Made by a program: the position numbers and the translations under genes
In this document: positions 8,695 through 17,450 of the stretch, in pieces
Layout: each line of letters starts with the position of its first letter
How positions within the stretch are numbered: the stretch's first letter is position 1
Origin: Lachnospiraceae bacterium
GTDB lineage: Bacteria > Bacillota > Clostridia > Lachnospirales > Lachnospiraceae
DNA length: 44,304 nucleotides
Direction of reading: 5' to 3'
NCBI GenBank assembly: GCA_009774245.1
Contig: VSNM01000046.1
Span: 1-44,304, forward strand
The notes under the pieces: generated by a model
Seen by the model: the letters and a program-made list of their open reading frames with translations, nothing else
The model's database searches: none
What the model was told of the DNA's origin: nothing

Positions 8695-10781
8695 TCCTCA
8701 CCGGACTCTGCCACCTTGCTAGCACGCGCTTTCACCTGTGCCTCCTGAATGTCACTCGGCGCCTGCTCATACCGTGCGAGCTGGAATTCGAAACTGCCGC
8801 GTCCTCCTGTCATAGAGCGAAGTACAGTACAGTAGCCTGTCAGCTCCATCATCGGAATATCCGCCTCGATCACCTGCTTGCCGTTTCCGACCGGATTCAT
8901 GCCAAGCACCCTGCCGCGCCGCTTGTTCAGGTCACCCATAATGTCTCCGGTATAGCGGTCCGGCGCTGTCACCTTCAACGACACAATCGGCTCGAGCAGA
9001 ACAGGGCCTGCCTCCATAAATCCCTTCTTAAACGCCTGAATCGCCGCCGTCTTAAACGCCATTTCAGAAGAATCTACCGCATGATAAGAACCATCATACA
9101 GGATTCCCTTCACACCCACAACCGGATACGCAGCCAGAGGTCCTTTCAATACAGATTCCTGCATACCCTTCTCGACAGCTGGGAAGTAATTCTTCGGAAC
9201 AGCACCACCCACGACTTCCTGCTCGAACACATATGCCTTCTCCAGATCACCGGACGGCTCAAAACGCATCTTGACATGGCCGTACTGTCCGTGTCCGCCG
9301 GACTGTTTCTTATATTTATACTCCACATCGGATTTCTTTCTGATTGTCTCGCGAAACGCAATCTTAGGATCACTCAGTTCGATCACACACTTGTACTCGT
9401 TGGCCAGACGGCTCTGGACAATCTCAAGCTGCTGGTCGCCAATGCCGTACAACAATGTCTGCCTGTTCTCCACATCATTGACCACCTTCAACGTCTGATC
9501 TTCATGCGACATCTTCTGCAGCGCCTGGGAAACCTTATCAATATCCCCCTTGTTCGGCACTTTATAACGCTTTGCCGTGTACGGCTTCGTAATCTCAAAC
9601 TTACCATACTCGATCACAGTCGCCTTGGTGGAAAGGGTATTTCCGGTCCTTGCGGCCGTGAGCTTTGCGATCGCCCCGATATCACCCGCATGCAGCTCGC
9701 TGATCTCGATAGGCTTGCTCCCCTGCAGGATATAGAGCTTGCTGACCTTCTCCTCCACATCTTTGTCCTTGTTATAGATGACGTCGTCTGACTTAAACAC
9801 GCCGGAGCATACCTTGATCAGCGAATACTTGCCGATAAACGGATCGACGATCGTCTTGAACACATACGCGGATTTCGCCTTTGAGAAATCATAGTTTGCC
9901 TCAAACACCTCGTTGGTCTTCATATTGATGCCCGCGATCTGTCTGTTCTCAGGGCTTGGCATATATTTCACAATATCGTCAAGCAGCGTGTATGTACCCT
10001 GGCATAACAGGCTTGAACCCATACTGATCGGCACGATCGAGCTGTCAATCACGTTTGTGCGCAGCGCTGCGCGGATCTCGTTTTCCGTAAAGGTCTCCCC
10101 TCCGAAATAGCGCTCCATAAACTCCTCGCTCGTCTCAGCTACCGCCTCCATCAGCGTATCCCTGTACAGGTTCAGGTTGTCTTTGCTGTAATCAGGGATC
10201 TCGCACGCCTCCACGTCCTTGCCCTTCCAGCGGTTTCCCGTCTCACTCACGACATTGACATAGCCCACAAACTTCTCATTCTCCCTGATCGGAAAATGGA
10301 ATGGAGCGATCTTCTTGCCATACATCTCTGTGAGCTTCTCCACAACATTTTTGAACGACGCATTGTCCGCGTCCATTCCTGTAACATATATCATTCTCGG
10401 AAGCTTGTATTTCTCACACAACTCCCATGCCTTCTCCGTTCCCGCCTCGACGCCGGACTTGCCCGATACCACGATAACCGCTGCATCTGCCGCACTGATA
10501 GCCTCCTCAACCTCACCTATGAAGTCAAAATATCCGGGCGTGTCAAAAATATTGATCTTTACACCCTCCCACTCGACCGGTACGACCGACGTACTAATGG
10601 AAATCTTTCTCTTCTGCTCTTCCTTGCCAAAATCACTAACGGTATTACCGTCCTCCACTCTTCCCATACGTGAAGTGATCCCTGACAGATATGCCATCGA
10701 TTCCACAAGACTCGTCTTTCCTGCCCCACCATGGCCTAACAATACTACGTTTCGGATCTTATCAGTTGTGTAAATGTTCAT
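8691..10781 (-). CDS. Elongation factor G paralogue (EF-G-like GTPase)
   Basis: 696 residues, normal EF-G length, all five domains present. G1 is GHGGAGKT at 16-23 instead of the canonical GHIDAGKT; G3 is DTPG at 79-82. The G4 position reads VTGMD rather than NKMD. The later ribosome-contact region (SGGHGQYGHV, then MGDLNKRRGRV) is well kept. This is the clostridial second EF-G type; standard fusA normally sits in the str operon with rpsL, rpsG and tuf, none of which is here. Likely a ribosome-associated translational GTPase, exact role unknown. AGGAGGT precedes the ATG. Confidence 0.85.
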   Translation of the reverse strand: MNIYTTDKIRNVVLLGHGGAGKTSLVESMAYLSGITSRMGRVEDGNTVSDFGKEEQKRKISISTSVVPVEWEGVKINIFDTPGYFDFIGEVEEAISAADAAVIVVSGKSGVEAGTEKAWELCEKYKLPRMIYVTGMDADNASFKNVVEKLTEMYGKKIAPFHFPIRENEKFVGYVNVVSETGNRWKGKDVEACEIPDYSKDNLNLYRDTLMEAVAETSEEFMERYFGGETFTENEIRAALRTNVIDSSIVPISMGSSLLCQGTYTLLDDIVKYMPSPENRQIAGINMKTNEVFEANYDFSKAKSAYVFKTIVDPFIGKYSLIKVCSGVFKSDDVIYNKDKDVEEKVSKLYILQGSKPIEISELHAGDIGAIAKLTAARTGNTLSTKATVIEYGKFEITKPYTAKRYKVPNKGDIDKVSQALQKMSHEDQTLKVVNDVENRQTLLYGIGDQQLEIVQSRLANEYKCVIELSDPKIAFRETIRKKSDVEYKYKKQSGGHGQYGHVKMRFEPSGDLEKAYVFEQEVVGGAVPKNYFPAVEKGMQESVLKGPLAAYPVVGVKGILYDGSYHAVDSSEMAFKTAAIQAFKKGFMEAGPVLLEPIVSLKVTAPDRYTGDIMGDLNKRRGRVLGMNPVGNGKQVIEADIPMMELTGYCTVLRSMTGGRGSFEFQLARYEQAPSDIQEAQVKARASKVAESGED

Positions 10782-11087
10782 TGCAGCTACCTCCTAATTG
10801 ATTGAGCGCCCACATAAATCCAACACACCTATTTCCGTGAGAACGCCCTGTATTATATAATGATAGTTCATCATGTCCGGGCATTTGCGCAAAACCAATT
10901 CTGTCAGCTCCACGCCCGCTCCGCATGACCTAACTATTACAAGTTTACTATAATTTTTCATACAATTCAATCATTTTTGTGCAATTTGCATACTTTATTT
11001 TGCATAAAATCCTTGCTGAAATTTCGTCACAATTGCCGAAACTTTGTGCTTGACATTAGCCATATATAGTGGTCATCATTGAAACAA
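10782..11087. other. Intergenic region between the divergent EF-G-like and tyrA genes
   Basis: About 300 nt, AT-rich toward the tyrA side. On the minus strand a TTGAAT-N17-TAAACT promoter-like pair lies near 10966-10938, and TATAAT-like boxes near 10850 could also serve the EF-G-like gene. No ORF, RNA gene or long repeat was recognised. Confidence 0.4.
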
Positions 11088-11146
11088 TTGACTTTAATGC
11101 TTTAAAGTGCGATAATGATGTATGTTAAAATACGATACCCCCCCCC
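11088..11146 (+). promoter_or_regulatory. tyrA promoter followed by a run of nine C
   Basis: TTGACT (11088-11093), 17-bp spacer, GATAAT (11111-11116). The predicted transcript then carries a C9 homopolymer at 11138-11146, directly before the GAAAGGA ribosome site of tyrA. Such tracts slip in length during replication. Confidence 0.55.
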
Positions 11147-11165
11147 AGAAAGGATACTATGCTTT

Positions 11166-12266
11166 ATGAATAAAAATCGATTTGGCTTTTTAAGTCTTGG
11201 CCTGATTGGCGGCTCGATCGCACTCGCGATCAGACAGATCTGCCCGGATGCCCATATTGTGGCATATGCGCGCAGGCAGTCCACGCTGGACGAGGCACTG
11301 GCTGCCGGTGCAATCGATGAGGGCACCACACAGATTAACGAACTTTTTTCTGACTGTGATATGATATTTCTATGCGCGCCTGTCGCAGTCAATAACACAT
11401 TTTTAGAGCAATTAAAACCAGTGCTGTCCGATAAGACCATCATCACCGATGTAGGCAGCGTCAAGGGCTCTATCCATGAAACCGTCACAAAGCTCGGTCT
11501 TGACAGTCATTTTATCGGCGGACATCCCATGGCGGGCAGCGAGAAAACCGGATTTGCCAATGCCAGTCCTCTCCTTCTCGAAAACGCGTACTACATTCTC
11601 ACGCCCACGGAAGCCGTGAGTCAGGAGACTGTTGCAGAGTACTACTCCTTCGTAAAAAAAATGGGGGCGCTGCCTCTGATCCTAAGCCACCAGGAGCATG
11701 ATTACGTGACTGCAGCCATCAGCCATGTACCGCATCTTGTCGCCGCCGCGCTCGCCAATCTGGTGCACGACCACGATTCCGCGAATGAGACGATGAAGAT
11801 GATCGCTGCCGGCGGATTCAAAGACATCACGCGCATCGCCTCCTCCTCCCCGGACATGTGGGAATCCATCTGCATGTCAAACACTGAGAATATCGCTAAC
11901 CTGCTTGACGATTACATTAACTCGCTGCAGACGATCAGCAAAGCCGTGCGCGCAAAACAGGCTGGTTTTACCCATGATTTATTTGCCGCCTCCAAGGCAT
12001 ACCGGGACTCATTCTCCGACCTTCCAAGAGGCCCCATCAACAAGGTCTTTGCATGTTACGTGGACATTCCTGACGAAACCGGATCGATCGCTTCCATCGC
12101 CACACTGCTTGCCAAGGCCGATATCTCCATCAAAAATATTGGCATTATTCACAACAGGGATTTTGAGGAGGGTGTGCTGCGCATTGAATTTTATGAACAA
12201 ACTACACTGGACGAAGCGGTTGTATTACTACAAAGCCTGCATTACTCCATCTACCAGCGGAAATAG
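11166..12266 (+). CDS. tyrA: Prephenate dehydrogenase with ACT domain
   Basis: 366 residues from ATG 11166; upstream in-frame codons lack a ribosome site, whereas GAAAGGA lies 11 nt before this ATG. The Rossmann motif GLIGGS is at 12-17. Family motifs DVGSVKG, GGHPMAGSEKTG and the helical SHVPHLVAAAL follow, as in NAD(P)-dependent prephenate dehydrogenases of tyrosine synthesis. A C-terminal ACT domain (about 290-366, DIPDETGSIASIATLL) suggests feedback control by tyrosine. It stands alone, away from other aromatic amino acid genes, and may be co-transcribed with the TspO-like gene 80 nt downstream. Confidence 0.9.
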   Translation: MNKNRFGFLSLGLIGGSIALAIRQICPDAHIVAYARRQSTLDEALAAGAIDEGTTQINELFSDCDMIFLCAPVAVNNTFLEQLKPVLSDKTIITDVGSVKGSIHETVTKLGLDSHFIGGHPMAGSEKTGFANASPLLLENAYYILTPTEAVSQETVAEYYSFVKKMGALPLILSHQEHDYVTAAISHVPHLVAAALANLVHDHDSANETMKMIAAGGFKDITRIASSSPDMWESICMSNTENIANLLDDYINSLQTISKAVRAKQAGFTHDLFAASKAYRDSFSDLPRGPINKVFACYVDIPDETGSIASIATLLAKADISIKNIGIIHNRDFEEGVLRIEFYEQTTLDEAVVLLQSLHYSIYQRK

Positions 12267-12346
12267 ACTTTCCAGCTCAATTCCCACATAAGGAAATCAT
12301 ACTGTGCATAAAATATTACAGAATTTATTATACCATGAGGTTTTTT

Positions 12347-12832
12347 ATGCGATTTTTAACGTGGGCCAAATTAAAAACATATGTTATTTCTATCCTGATT
12401 GCCCTTGGCGTCGGCGGACTCTCAGCATTTCTGATTCGCAAAAACGTGTATATCTATTCTCTGCTGCGCAAGCCGCCTCTCGCTCCGCCTTCCATAGTAT
12501 TTCCAATTGTGTGGACGCCGCTCTACATACTGATGGGAATAGGCAGTGCCCGTATCTTTCTGCAGAGAGACGCCTACCTTGACGACGTTTTTGACGCCCT
12601 CCTAAACTACGTGCTCCAATTGATTTTTAACTTCCTGTGGCCCATCATTTTTTTTAATATGCACACATTCCTGTTCTCATTTATATGGCTCGTAGTCCTG
12701 TGGACCAGCATATTGAAAATGATCTTCAAGTTCAGCAAACTCGATACCACTGCTGCCTACCTGCAGATTCCTTATCTTCTGTGGGTGACTTATGCAGGAT
12801 ATCTGAATTTTATGATTTATCTGTTGAACTAA
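12347..12832 (+). CDS. TspO/MBR-family membrane protein
   Basis: 161 residues with five membrane helices. Family marks are present: KPPLAPPSIVFPIVWTPLY, LQLIFNFLWPIIFF, and a late PYLLWVTYAGYLN. TspO proteins bind tetrapyrroles and act in stress and porphyrin handling. ATG 12347 is chosen because TGAGGT lies 6 nt upstream; the earlier ATG at 12335 has no ribosome site. It lies just after tyrA in the same direction. Confidence 0.85.
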   Translation: MRFLTWAKLKTYVISILIALGVGGLSAFLIRKNVYIYSLLRKPPLAPPSIVFPIVWTPLYILMGIGSARIFLQRDAYLDDVFDALLNYVLQLIFNFLWPIIFFNMHTFLFSFIWLVVLWTSILKMIFKFSKLDTTAAYLQIPYLLWVTYAGYLNFMIYLLN

Positions 12833-13020
12833 AGAACTATCCCCTGCACGGGGCTGCGCATAAAAAGTCTCCCGCTCAGCAAAAGCTCTTCCGACATGTA
12901 CATTTTGCCATATTTTTCATTTAATTTTTGTTCAATGTTCTATATTTACAAAAATTAAATGGAATATATTTATGGATATGATATAATGAAATTATCTTAT
13001 GAGCGGGAGTGCAGTTACAA

Positions 13021-14646
13021 ATGAGTAAAAGTAATATGAAAAAAAATAATATATTATATATTCTGGCTTGCATTGTCATTTTCATCTTTTTGACCGTCAT
13101 CCTTTGTTATGACAGGGCGACCGATACACGTCAGCAGCAATCCGCCTATGCAGTGTCACAGTGGACAGACTGCAGGACCGCTTTTCACAACAATAAAACT
13201 GTGATATCAGGGACAATCACGATCGACAATTCCATTGGCAATGTGCTTGCTTTTTATTCCGTCCATCAGAATATCAAGGTTTATGTCGGCAACCGACTGA
13301 TCTACGAATACCCGGTTGCCAACAACAATCCATTATCGGACTCCCCGGGGTACTGCTGGAACTTTGTCCCCCTACCATATAAAACGAATAATATTGAAAT
13401 TGTCATCACCAGTCCGTACTCGTCCTACCTGAAGAATATACCGACAATTTATATCGGAAACGATTTTTCCCTGCCCGCGCATATCATTACAAAGGATATT
13501 CTTCCCTTTGCGCTCTGTATCATTATGCTTGTACTTGGTATTGTGTTGGTGTCTTACCATTTATTTATATCACGCAATATCAATACAAGCGGAAAAATGT
13601 TAAAGCTGGGAATTTTTTCAATATTTTTGTCCATCTGGTCCATCAATGAGTGCAGCCTGACCACATTGCTCCTAAAGAACAATCTGGTGACATCCTACCT
13701 GTCTTTTCTGTCATTGATGCTGCTCTCCTTTCCGTTTGCCATGTTTGTGCAGACCTTTTATGAGGACGAGAGCAAAATATGGAACTGGTTCTGCCAATTG
13801 GACATTGCACAGATCGCTCTCTGCCTGGTGCTTGCCCTCACTAACATTGCAGATCTGAGAGAGACCATCTGGACTACCCATGCCATGATGATCGTTCTCG
13901 CAGTCATTATCGCGGCTCAGTCATTTATTCTGATTAAAAATGGAGTCCACTCGCGCACAGTAAAGCTGCATATAACCTGCATTATTATATGCGTCATAAC
14001 CCTGATGCTGGATATGTTTGGTTTTTACACCGGCACGTGGGATGGAAACACATTTGGACGGCTTGGTTTCCTCACCTATATCATCGCACTTGGTGTCTCC
14101 TCCGCCAGAGAATCCACCGCTCTCATGAAGATGGGACAGGAGGCAAACGCCTACCAGACGCTTGCCTATACAGACCAGATGACCAGCATGAACAATCGCA
14201 CCTGCTTTAATGTGGACTTTGCCAAACTGTCTGAAAGTCCGGCCGACATCGCGGTGATTGATTTTGACCTAAACAATCTAAAGCGTGTAAACGATACCCT
14301 GGGACACAGTGCGGGCGACCTGTACATCAAGAGCTGCGCTACCATCATCTACGAGATTTTTAACGGAATAGGAAAGTGTTACCGGGTTGGCGGCGACGAG
14401 TTTGTGGCACTGATTGAGAAGGCCTCCACAATCGACATGACGCACTATCTGGCAATGCTTGAGTCAAGCGTTGATGCCTCAAACCGGGAACATAAAAATG
14501 CGAAAATGAAAATGCAGATTGCTTACGGCTGTGCCACATATGATCCCAATACAGACCAAAATCTGGAGGATACTTACAACAGAGCCGATAAGATTATGTA
14601 CATAAACAAAAAGGAGAAAAAGGAACAGCAAAAATTTGAGCGATAA
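13021..14646 (+). CDS. Membrane-bound diguanylate cyclase (GGDEF)
   Basis: 541 residues from ATG 13021 (a GTG at 13009 is possible but has a poorer ribosome site). A signal-anchor helix (about 10-32) leads to an external beta-rich domain (to about 165), then about seven helices (170-365), as in 7TMR-DISM sensors. The GGDEF domain (about 380-541) has the intact active site GGDEF at 457-461 and DFDLNNLKRVND, so synthesis of cyclic di-GMP is expected. No inhibitory-site RxxD is visible just upstream. A TGATATAAT extended -10 lies near 12979-12987. A bidirectional terminator follows. Confidence 0.9.
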   Translation: MSKSNMKKNNILYILACIVIFIFLTVILCYDRATDTRQQQSAYAVSQWTDCRTAFHNNKTVISGTITIDNSIGNVLAFYSVHQNIKVYVGNRLIYEYPVANNNPLSDSPGYCWNFVPLPYKTNNIEIVITSPYSSYLKNIPTIYIGNDFSLPAHIITKDILPFALCIIMLVLGIVLVSYHLFISRNINTSGKMLKLGIFSIFLSIWSINECSLTTLLLKNNLVTSYLSFLSLMLLSFPFAMFVQTFYEDESKIWNWFCQLDIAQIALCLVLALTNIADLRETIWTTHAMMIVLAVIIAAQSFILIKNGVHSRTVKLHITCIIICVITLMLDMFGFYTGTWDGNTFGRLGFLTYIIALGVSSARESTALMKMGQEANAYQTLAYTDQMTSMNNRTCFNVDFAKLSESPADIAVIDFDLNNLKRVNDTLGHSAGDLYIKSCATIIYEIFNGIGKCYRVGGDEFVALIEKASTIDMTHYLAMLESSVDASNREHKNAKMKMQIAYGCATYDPNTDQNLEDTYNRADKIMYINKKEKKEQQKFER

Positions 14647-14659
14647 ATTTATGCAAAAT

Positions 14660-14700
14660 ACAAAAGAAGCAGCTGTCAACATCACAGCCGCTTCTTTTGT
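14660..14700. terminator. Bidirectional terminator between convergent genes
   Basis: Arms at 14660-14675 and 14685-14700 (ACAAAAGAAGC...GCTTCTTTTGT) form a 16-bp stem with one mismatch, A-rich on one side and T-rich on the other, between the GGDEF gene and the FliD-like gene. Confidence 0.8.
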
Positions 14701-14740
14701 TTAAGAATTATTTTTAGGATTATTTAGGAGCTAAATTATA

Positions 14741-15517
14741 TCAAAAATACCATCCACTGTTACTGCCATAATTTCCATAATTATAATAGGAGTAACCATT
14801 GTTGTAATTGCCAAATCCATTAAAATAAGAATTACTTGTCCCGTACTTATTATAGGTGGAGGTTGCCCCATACAGTTTATTCAGCATTGTGAGACTGGTC
14901 GCCGAGGAGCTCTCTATACTCTCCATCTTCGCGCTAACCTTGTCTGCAAAGCCACCCGCCTTTGCAAACACTGCTTTCACCTTATCGAAATCAGCGGCCT
15001 CCAGCGTCTTTTCGTCAATCGTGAGTTCTCCGGACTTGGAAACTGTGATACCGATTTCCTGCAGAGCTGTTTTGTTCGTTGCTATGATGCTGTCAAGCGA
15101 CTTTTTGAACGCAGTGTTTGTGCCTCCGCCAAGATCTGTCAGATCATTGTAGACATCATTGTAATCTGACACGAAATTTTTGATATACTTGGTCAGGGTA
15201 TTCTGATCATTCTCCTGTGCTTTCTTGCCTGTCTCGTCATCTGTGTACGACATCTTACCAATCTTGAGCATGCTCTCCACATTTGTCTGGATACTGCTCG
15301 CATACTTCTCTACTCGCTCATACATTGCGAGCTGCTTTGTCTGTGTCAGAGATGACGACGCAGAAGTGGTCCTCTTGGTCCTGTTCGTTGAGCTTGACGA
15401 TGAAGTCCTGCTCGTACCTGAAGTCCTGCTGCTGATGATTTTTCCCGCACGGCTTCTTCTGGCACTGCGCAGATTCCTTGATCTCAAAAGGGAAATTCTT
15501 GAACTGTTAATATTCAT
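14741..15517 (-). CDS. FliD C-terminal-like protein with Tyr/Asn/Gly-rich tail
   Basis: 258 residues. The first 60 are very rich in Ser, Thr and Arg. Residues about 105-205 resemble the C-terminal core of the flagellar cap protein FliD (IKNFVSDYNDVYNDL; LDSIIATNKTALQEIGITV; SGELTIDEKTLEAA...VKAVFAK). The rest of FliD (hook-binding and external domains) is missing; FliD is usually 450 residues or more. The last 40 residues are a low-complexity Tyr/Asn/Gly tail. A sigma-28-type promoter lies upstream (15597-15623). Export by the flagellar apparatus or attachment to the flagellum is plausible but not shown. Confidence 0.6.
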   Translation of the reverse strand: MNINSSRISLLRSRNLRSARRSRAGKIISSRTSGTSRTSSSSSTNRTKRTTSASSSLTQTKQLAMYERVEKYASSIQTNVESMLKIGKMSYTDDETGKKAQENDQNTLTKYIKNFVSDYNDVYNDLTDLGGGTNTAFKKSLDSIIATNKTALQEIGITVSKSGELTIDEKTLEAADFDKVKAVFAKAGGFADKVSAKMESIESSSATSLTMLNKLYGATSTYNKYGTSNSYFNGFGNYNNGYSYYNYGNYGSNSGWYF

Positions 15518-15596
15518 ACTATATTTCTCTATCCTTTCCTATTCGCATATGTGTGCTTTTTTGTAAGATCAGGTTCCATCCTTGTTTACGTAATAT

Positions 15597-15623
15597 ATAT
15601 CGGCTGTTCCACCTGAAATATTA
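15597..15623 (-). promoter_or_regulatory. Sigma-28 (SigD/FliA)-type promoter of the FliD-like gene
   Basis: On the minus strand GCCGATAT is preceded, after 11 nt, by TAATATTT (compare TAAAGTTT-N11-GCCGATAA). The -10 core CCGATAT is at 15603-15597. The leader to the start codon would be about 70-75 nt. Flagellar-type control is inferred from the match. Confidence 0.5.
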
Positions 15624-15693
15624 ATATCGCATGGAATAAAATTCTGATATTGCAGCAAATTTTCTGAAAATTATGCATTCGAGCGCATTTCCC

Positions 15694-17229
15694 CTACTCA
15701 ATTTCTGTACCCGGATTGTCCTGCTTCGGACTGACTGCCAGATTCACGCCGTCCAGCCCGCTCACCGTAATGTTTCTGTTGACCTTGGCATCATAGGACT
15801 CTGCGTTGATAATACTCGCGAGATCAATCCCCGTCGTCTCCTTCATGGACTCAAACAGCTTTGTCATCACCGCCGGAACGTTCCCTGCCACCTGGTCGAC
15901 ACCGTTAGAACCGCTGTCTCCGCCAATAATCGTGATCTTGTCAATCTGTGACAGCGGCTCTGCAATCTTTCCTGCAATATCAGGCAGCACCTTGATCATC
16001 ATTTCCGCTACAGCGGCCTTATTGTACTTCGCATAAGCCTCGGCCTTCTTCTCCATGGCCTCGGCCTCCGCAAGACCTCTTGCCTGGATCGCCTCGGCCT
16101 CCGCGATGCCCTTTGCCCGCACTGCCGCAGCCTCCGCCTCACCGTACGCCCTGATACCCTGAGCCTCCTGCTCCTTAGAATAACGGTCGGCCTCTGCCTG
16201 CGCTTTCCGCGCTTCCGCCTCTCTCTGCGCCTCAAACTGCTGGGCCTCGGCTTCCTTCTGACGCTGATATAACGCCGCGTCCGCCTTCTGCTGGGCCGCG
16301 TACTTTTCTGCCTCCGCCTGCTTTTTCACTTCCGCCTCGAGTGCGCGCTCCCTGACTGCTACCTGTTTCTGTTTCAGCTCAATCTCGCGTTCCTGCTTCG
16401 CGATATCCGCGTTTGCAGTGGTAATCTCAATCGTCTTGCGCTGCTCTTCCTTCTGAATCGCATAGGCGGCGTCCGCCATCGCTTTCTTGGTGTCCGCCTC
16501 CATCTGGAGCTCCGACTTCTTGATGGCAAGCTCGTTCTGCTTCTTGGCAATCTCGGTCTGCGCTGCCACCGCCGCGTCGTTCGAATCCTTGTCCGCAGCT
16601 GCCTGCGCCACCTTGATATCGCGCTCGCTCTCGGCTCTCGCGATCGCCGCAGCCTTCTTGATCTTCACGATATTGTCAATACCAAGATTCTCAATGACAT
16701 CATTGCCATCGACAAAGTTCTGTACATTAAAGCTGATGACATCCAGTCCCATTGCCGCGAGATCCGGCTCCGCATTCTCCTTGACGAGCTCCGCAAACTT
16801 CTGACGGTCTGATACCATCTCCTCGAGGCGCATACGCCCCACGATCTCACGCACATTGCCCTCAAGTACCTCCCTTGCCACGCCTGCGATGTACTCCGTA
16901 TTTTTGTTCAGAAAATTCTCAGCCGCGAGCCTCAGTTTGTCCGGCTGGTTACTGATCTTGACATTGACTGTGGCGTCCACATTGATATTGATATAATCGG
17001 CCGTGGGCACTGCATTGCTTGTCTTGACATCAATGGGAATCAGTCTGAGATTTAACTTGTCAAGCCTCTCAAAAAACGGAATCCTGATACTCGCCTTTCC
17101 GATTACGACCTTCGACTTTTTCTTAATACCGGATATGATAAACGCCATATCGGGCGGCGCCTTCACATACCCCAGACATAACAATATGACCAAAACTACG
17201 ACTACTACTGCTGCAATTACTACTCCCAT
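15694..17229 (-). CDS. Flotillin-family (SPFH) membrane protein
   Basis: 512 residues from ATG 17229; GGAGGAG lies 7 nt upstream, and the longer frame to 17316 runs through the repeat element. An N-terminal hairpin helix (1-20) is followed by the SPFH/Band 7 domain (about 25-210) and then a long Ala/Glu/Lys/Gln coiled coil (about 215-430) with the flotillin EA-rich repeats (AEAEAIQARGLAEAEAMEKK). Flotillins assemble ordered membrane patches and scaffold secretion and signalling. It has its own promoter (17411-17439) and is not tightly coupled to the genes on either side. No NfeD partner is nearby. Confidence 0.9.
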   Translation of the reverse strand: MGVVIAAVVVVVLVILLCLGYVKAPPDMAFIISGIKKKSKVVIGKASIRIPFFERLDKLNLRLIPIDVKTSNAVPTADYININVDATVNVKISNQPDKLRLAAENFLNKNTEYIAGVAREVLEGNVREIVGRMRLEEMVSDRQKFAELVKENAEPDLAAMGLDVISFNVQNFVDGNDVIENLGIDNIVKIKKAAAIARAESERDIKVAQAAADKDSNDAAVAAQTEIAKKQNELAIKKSELQMEADTKKAMADAAYAIQKEEQRKTIEITTANADIAKQEREIELKQKQVAVRERALEAEVKKQAEAEKYAAQQKADAALYQRQKEAEAQQFEAQREAEARKAQAEADRYSKEQEAQGIRAYGEAEAAAVRAKGIAEAEAIQARGLAEAEAMEKKAEAYAKYNKAAVAEMMIKVLPDIAGKIAEPLSQIDKITIIGGDSGSNGVDQVAGNVPAVMTKLFESMKETTGIDLASIINAESYDAKVNRNITVSGLDGVNLAVSPKQDNPGTEIE

Positions 17230-17270
17230 CCCATTCTCCTCCTTCGTATCATATGTTAAATAAATAGTAC

Positions 17271-17362
17271 AATCGAGTAGGGAAATGTCCTTCTCCACTA
17301 CTCGCGCGCCGGGCACCCGTCAGCCTTAGCTGACATATTTCCTTTGGGTGCCCGTGTGCATA
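17271..17362 (-). repeat. Structured element, copy B, in the leader of the flotillin gene
   Basis: Minus strand: ATGCACA, outer stem GGGCACC/GGTGCCC, loop side AAAGGAAATATG, inner stem GTCAGC/GCTGAC with TAAG loop, GGCGCGC, last hairpin GAGTAG/CTACTC. It ends 42 nt before the flotillin start codon. Compared with copies A and C, the stems change sequence but keep pairing. Confidence 0.65.
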
Positions 17363-17439
17363 AAAAAATGTATGTAACCACTCAGAGCGCTGCTCCAAAT
17401 AATTACATACATTATATCACGCCTTGAAACTGCTGTCAC
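17361..17439 (-). promoter_or_regulatory. Terminator of the DUF6033 operon overlapping the flotillin promoter
   Basis: Minus strand: GTGACA (17439-17434), 17-bp spacer, TGATATAAT with the -10 hexamer at 17416-17411. The hairpin arms ATGTATGTAA (17412-17403) and TTACATACAT (17377-17368) are followed by seven T. Read-through transcripts contain both arms and should stop; transcripts started about 17404 lack most of the first arm and should pass. Confidence 0.6.
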
Positions 17440-17450
17440 TTTTTAAATCG

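Noticed and set aside
9081..9791. 236-codon plus-strand frame inside the EF-G-like gene
   Set aside because: Pure antisense frame of a conserved gene, no ribosome site, no recognisable protein.
8691..10781. Ribosome-protection tetracycline resistance protein
   Set aside because: It lacks the usual length and N-terminal motifs of TetM/TetO; the sequence fits the EF-G paralogue class better.
15694..17316. Longer flotillin start at 17316
   Set aside because: The extension runs through the structured repeat and lacks a ribosome site; ATG 17229 has GGAGGAG and the family's N-terminal helix.
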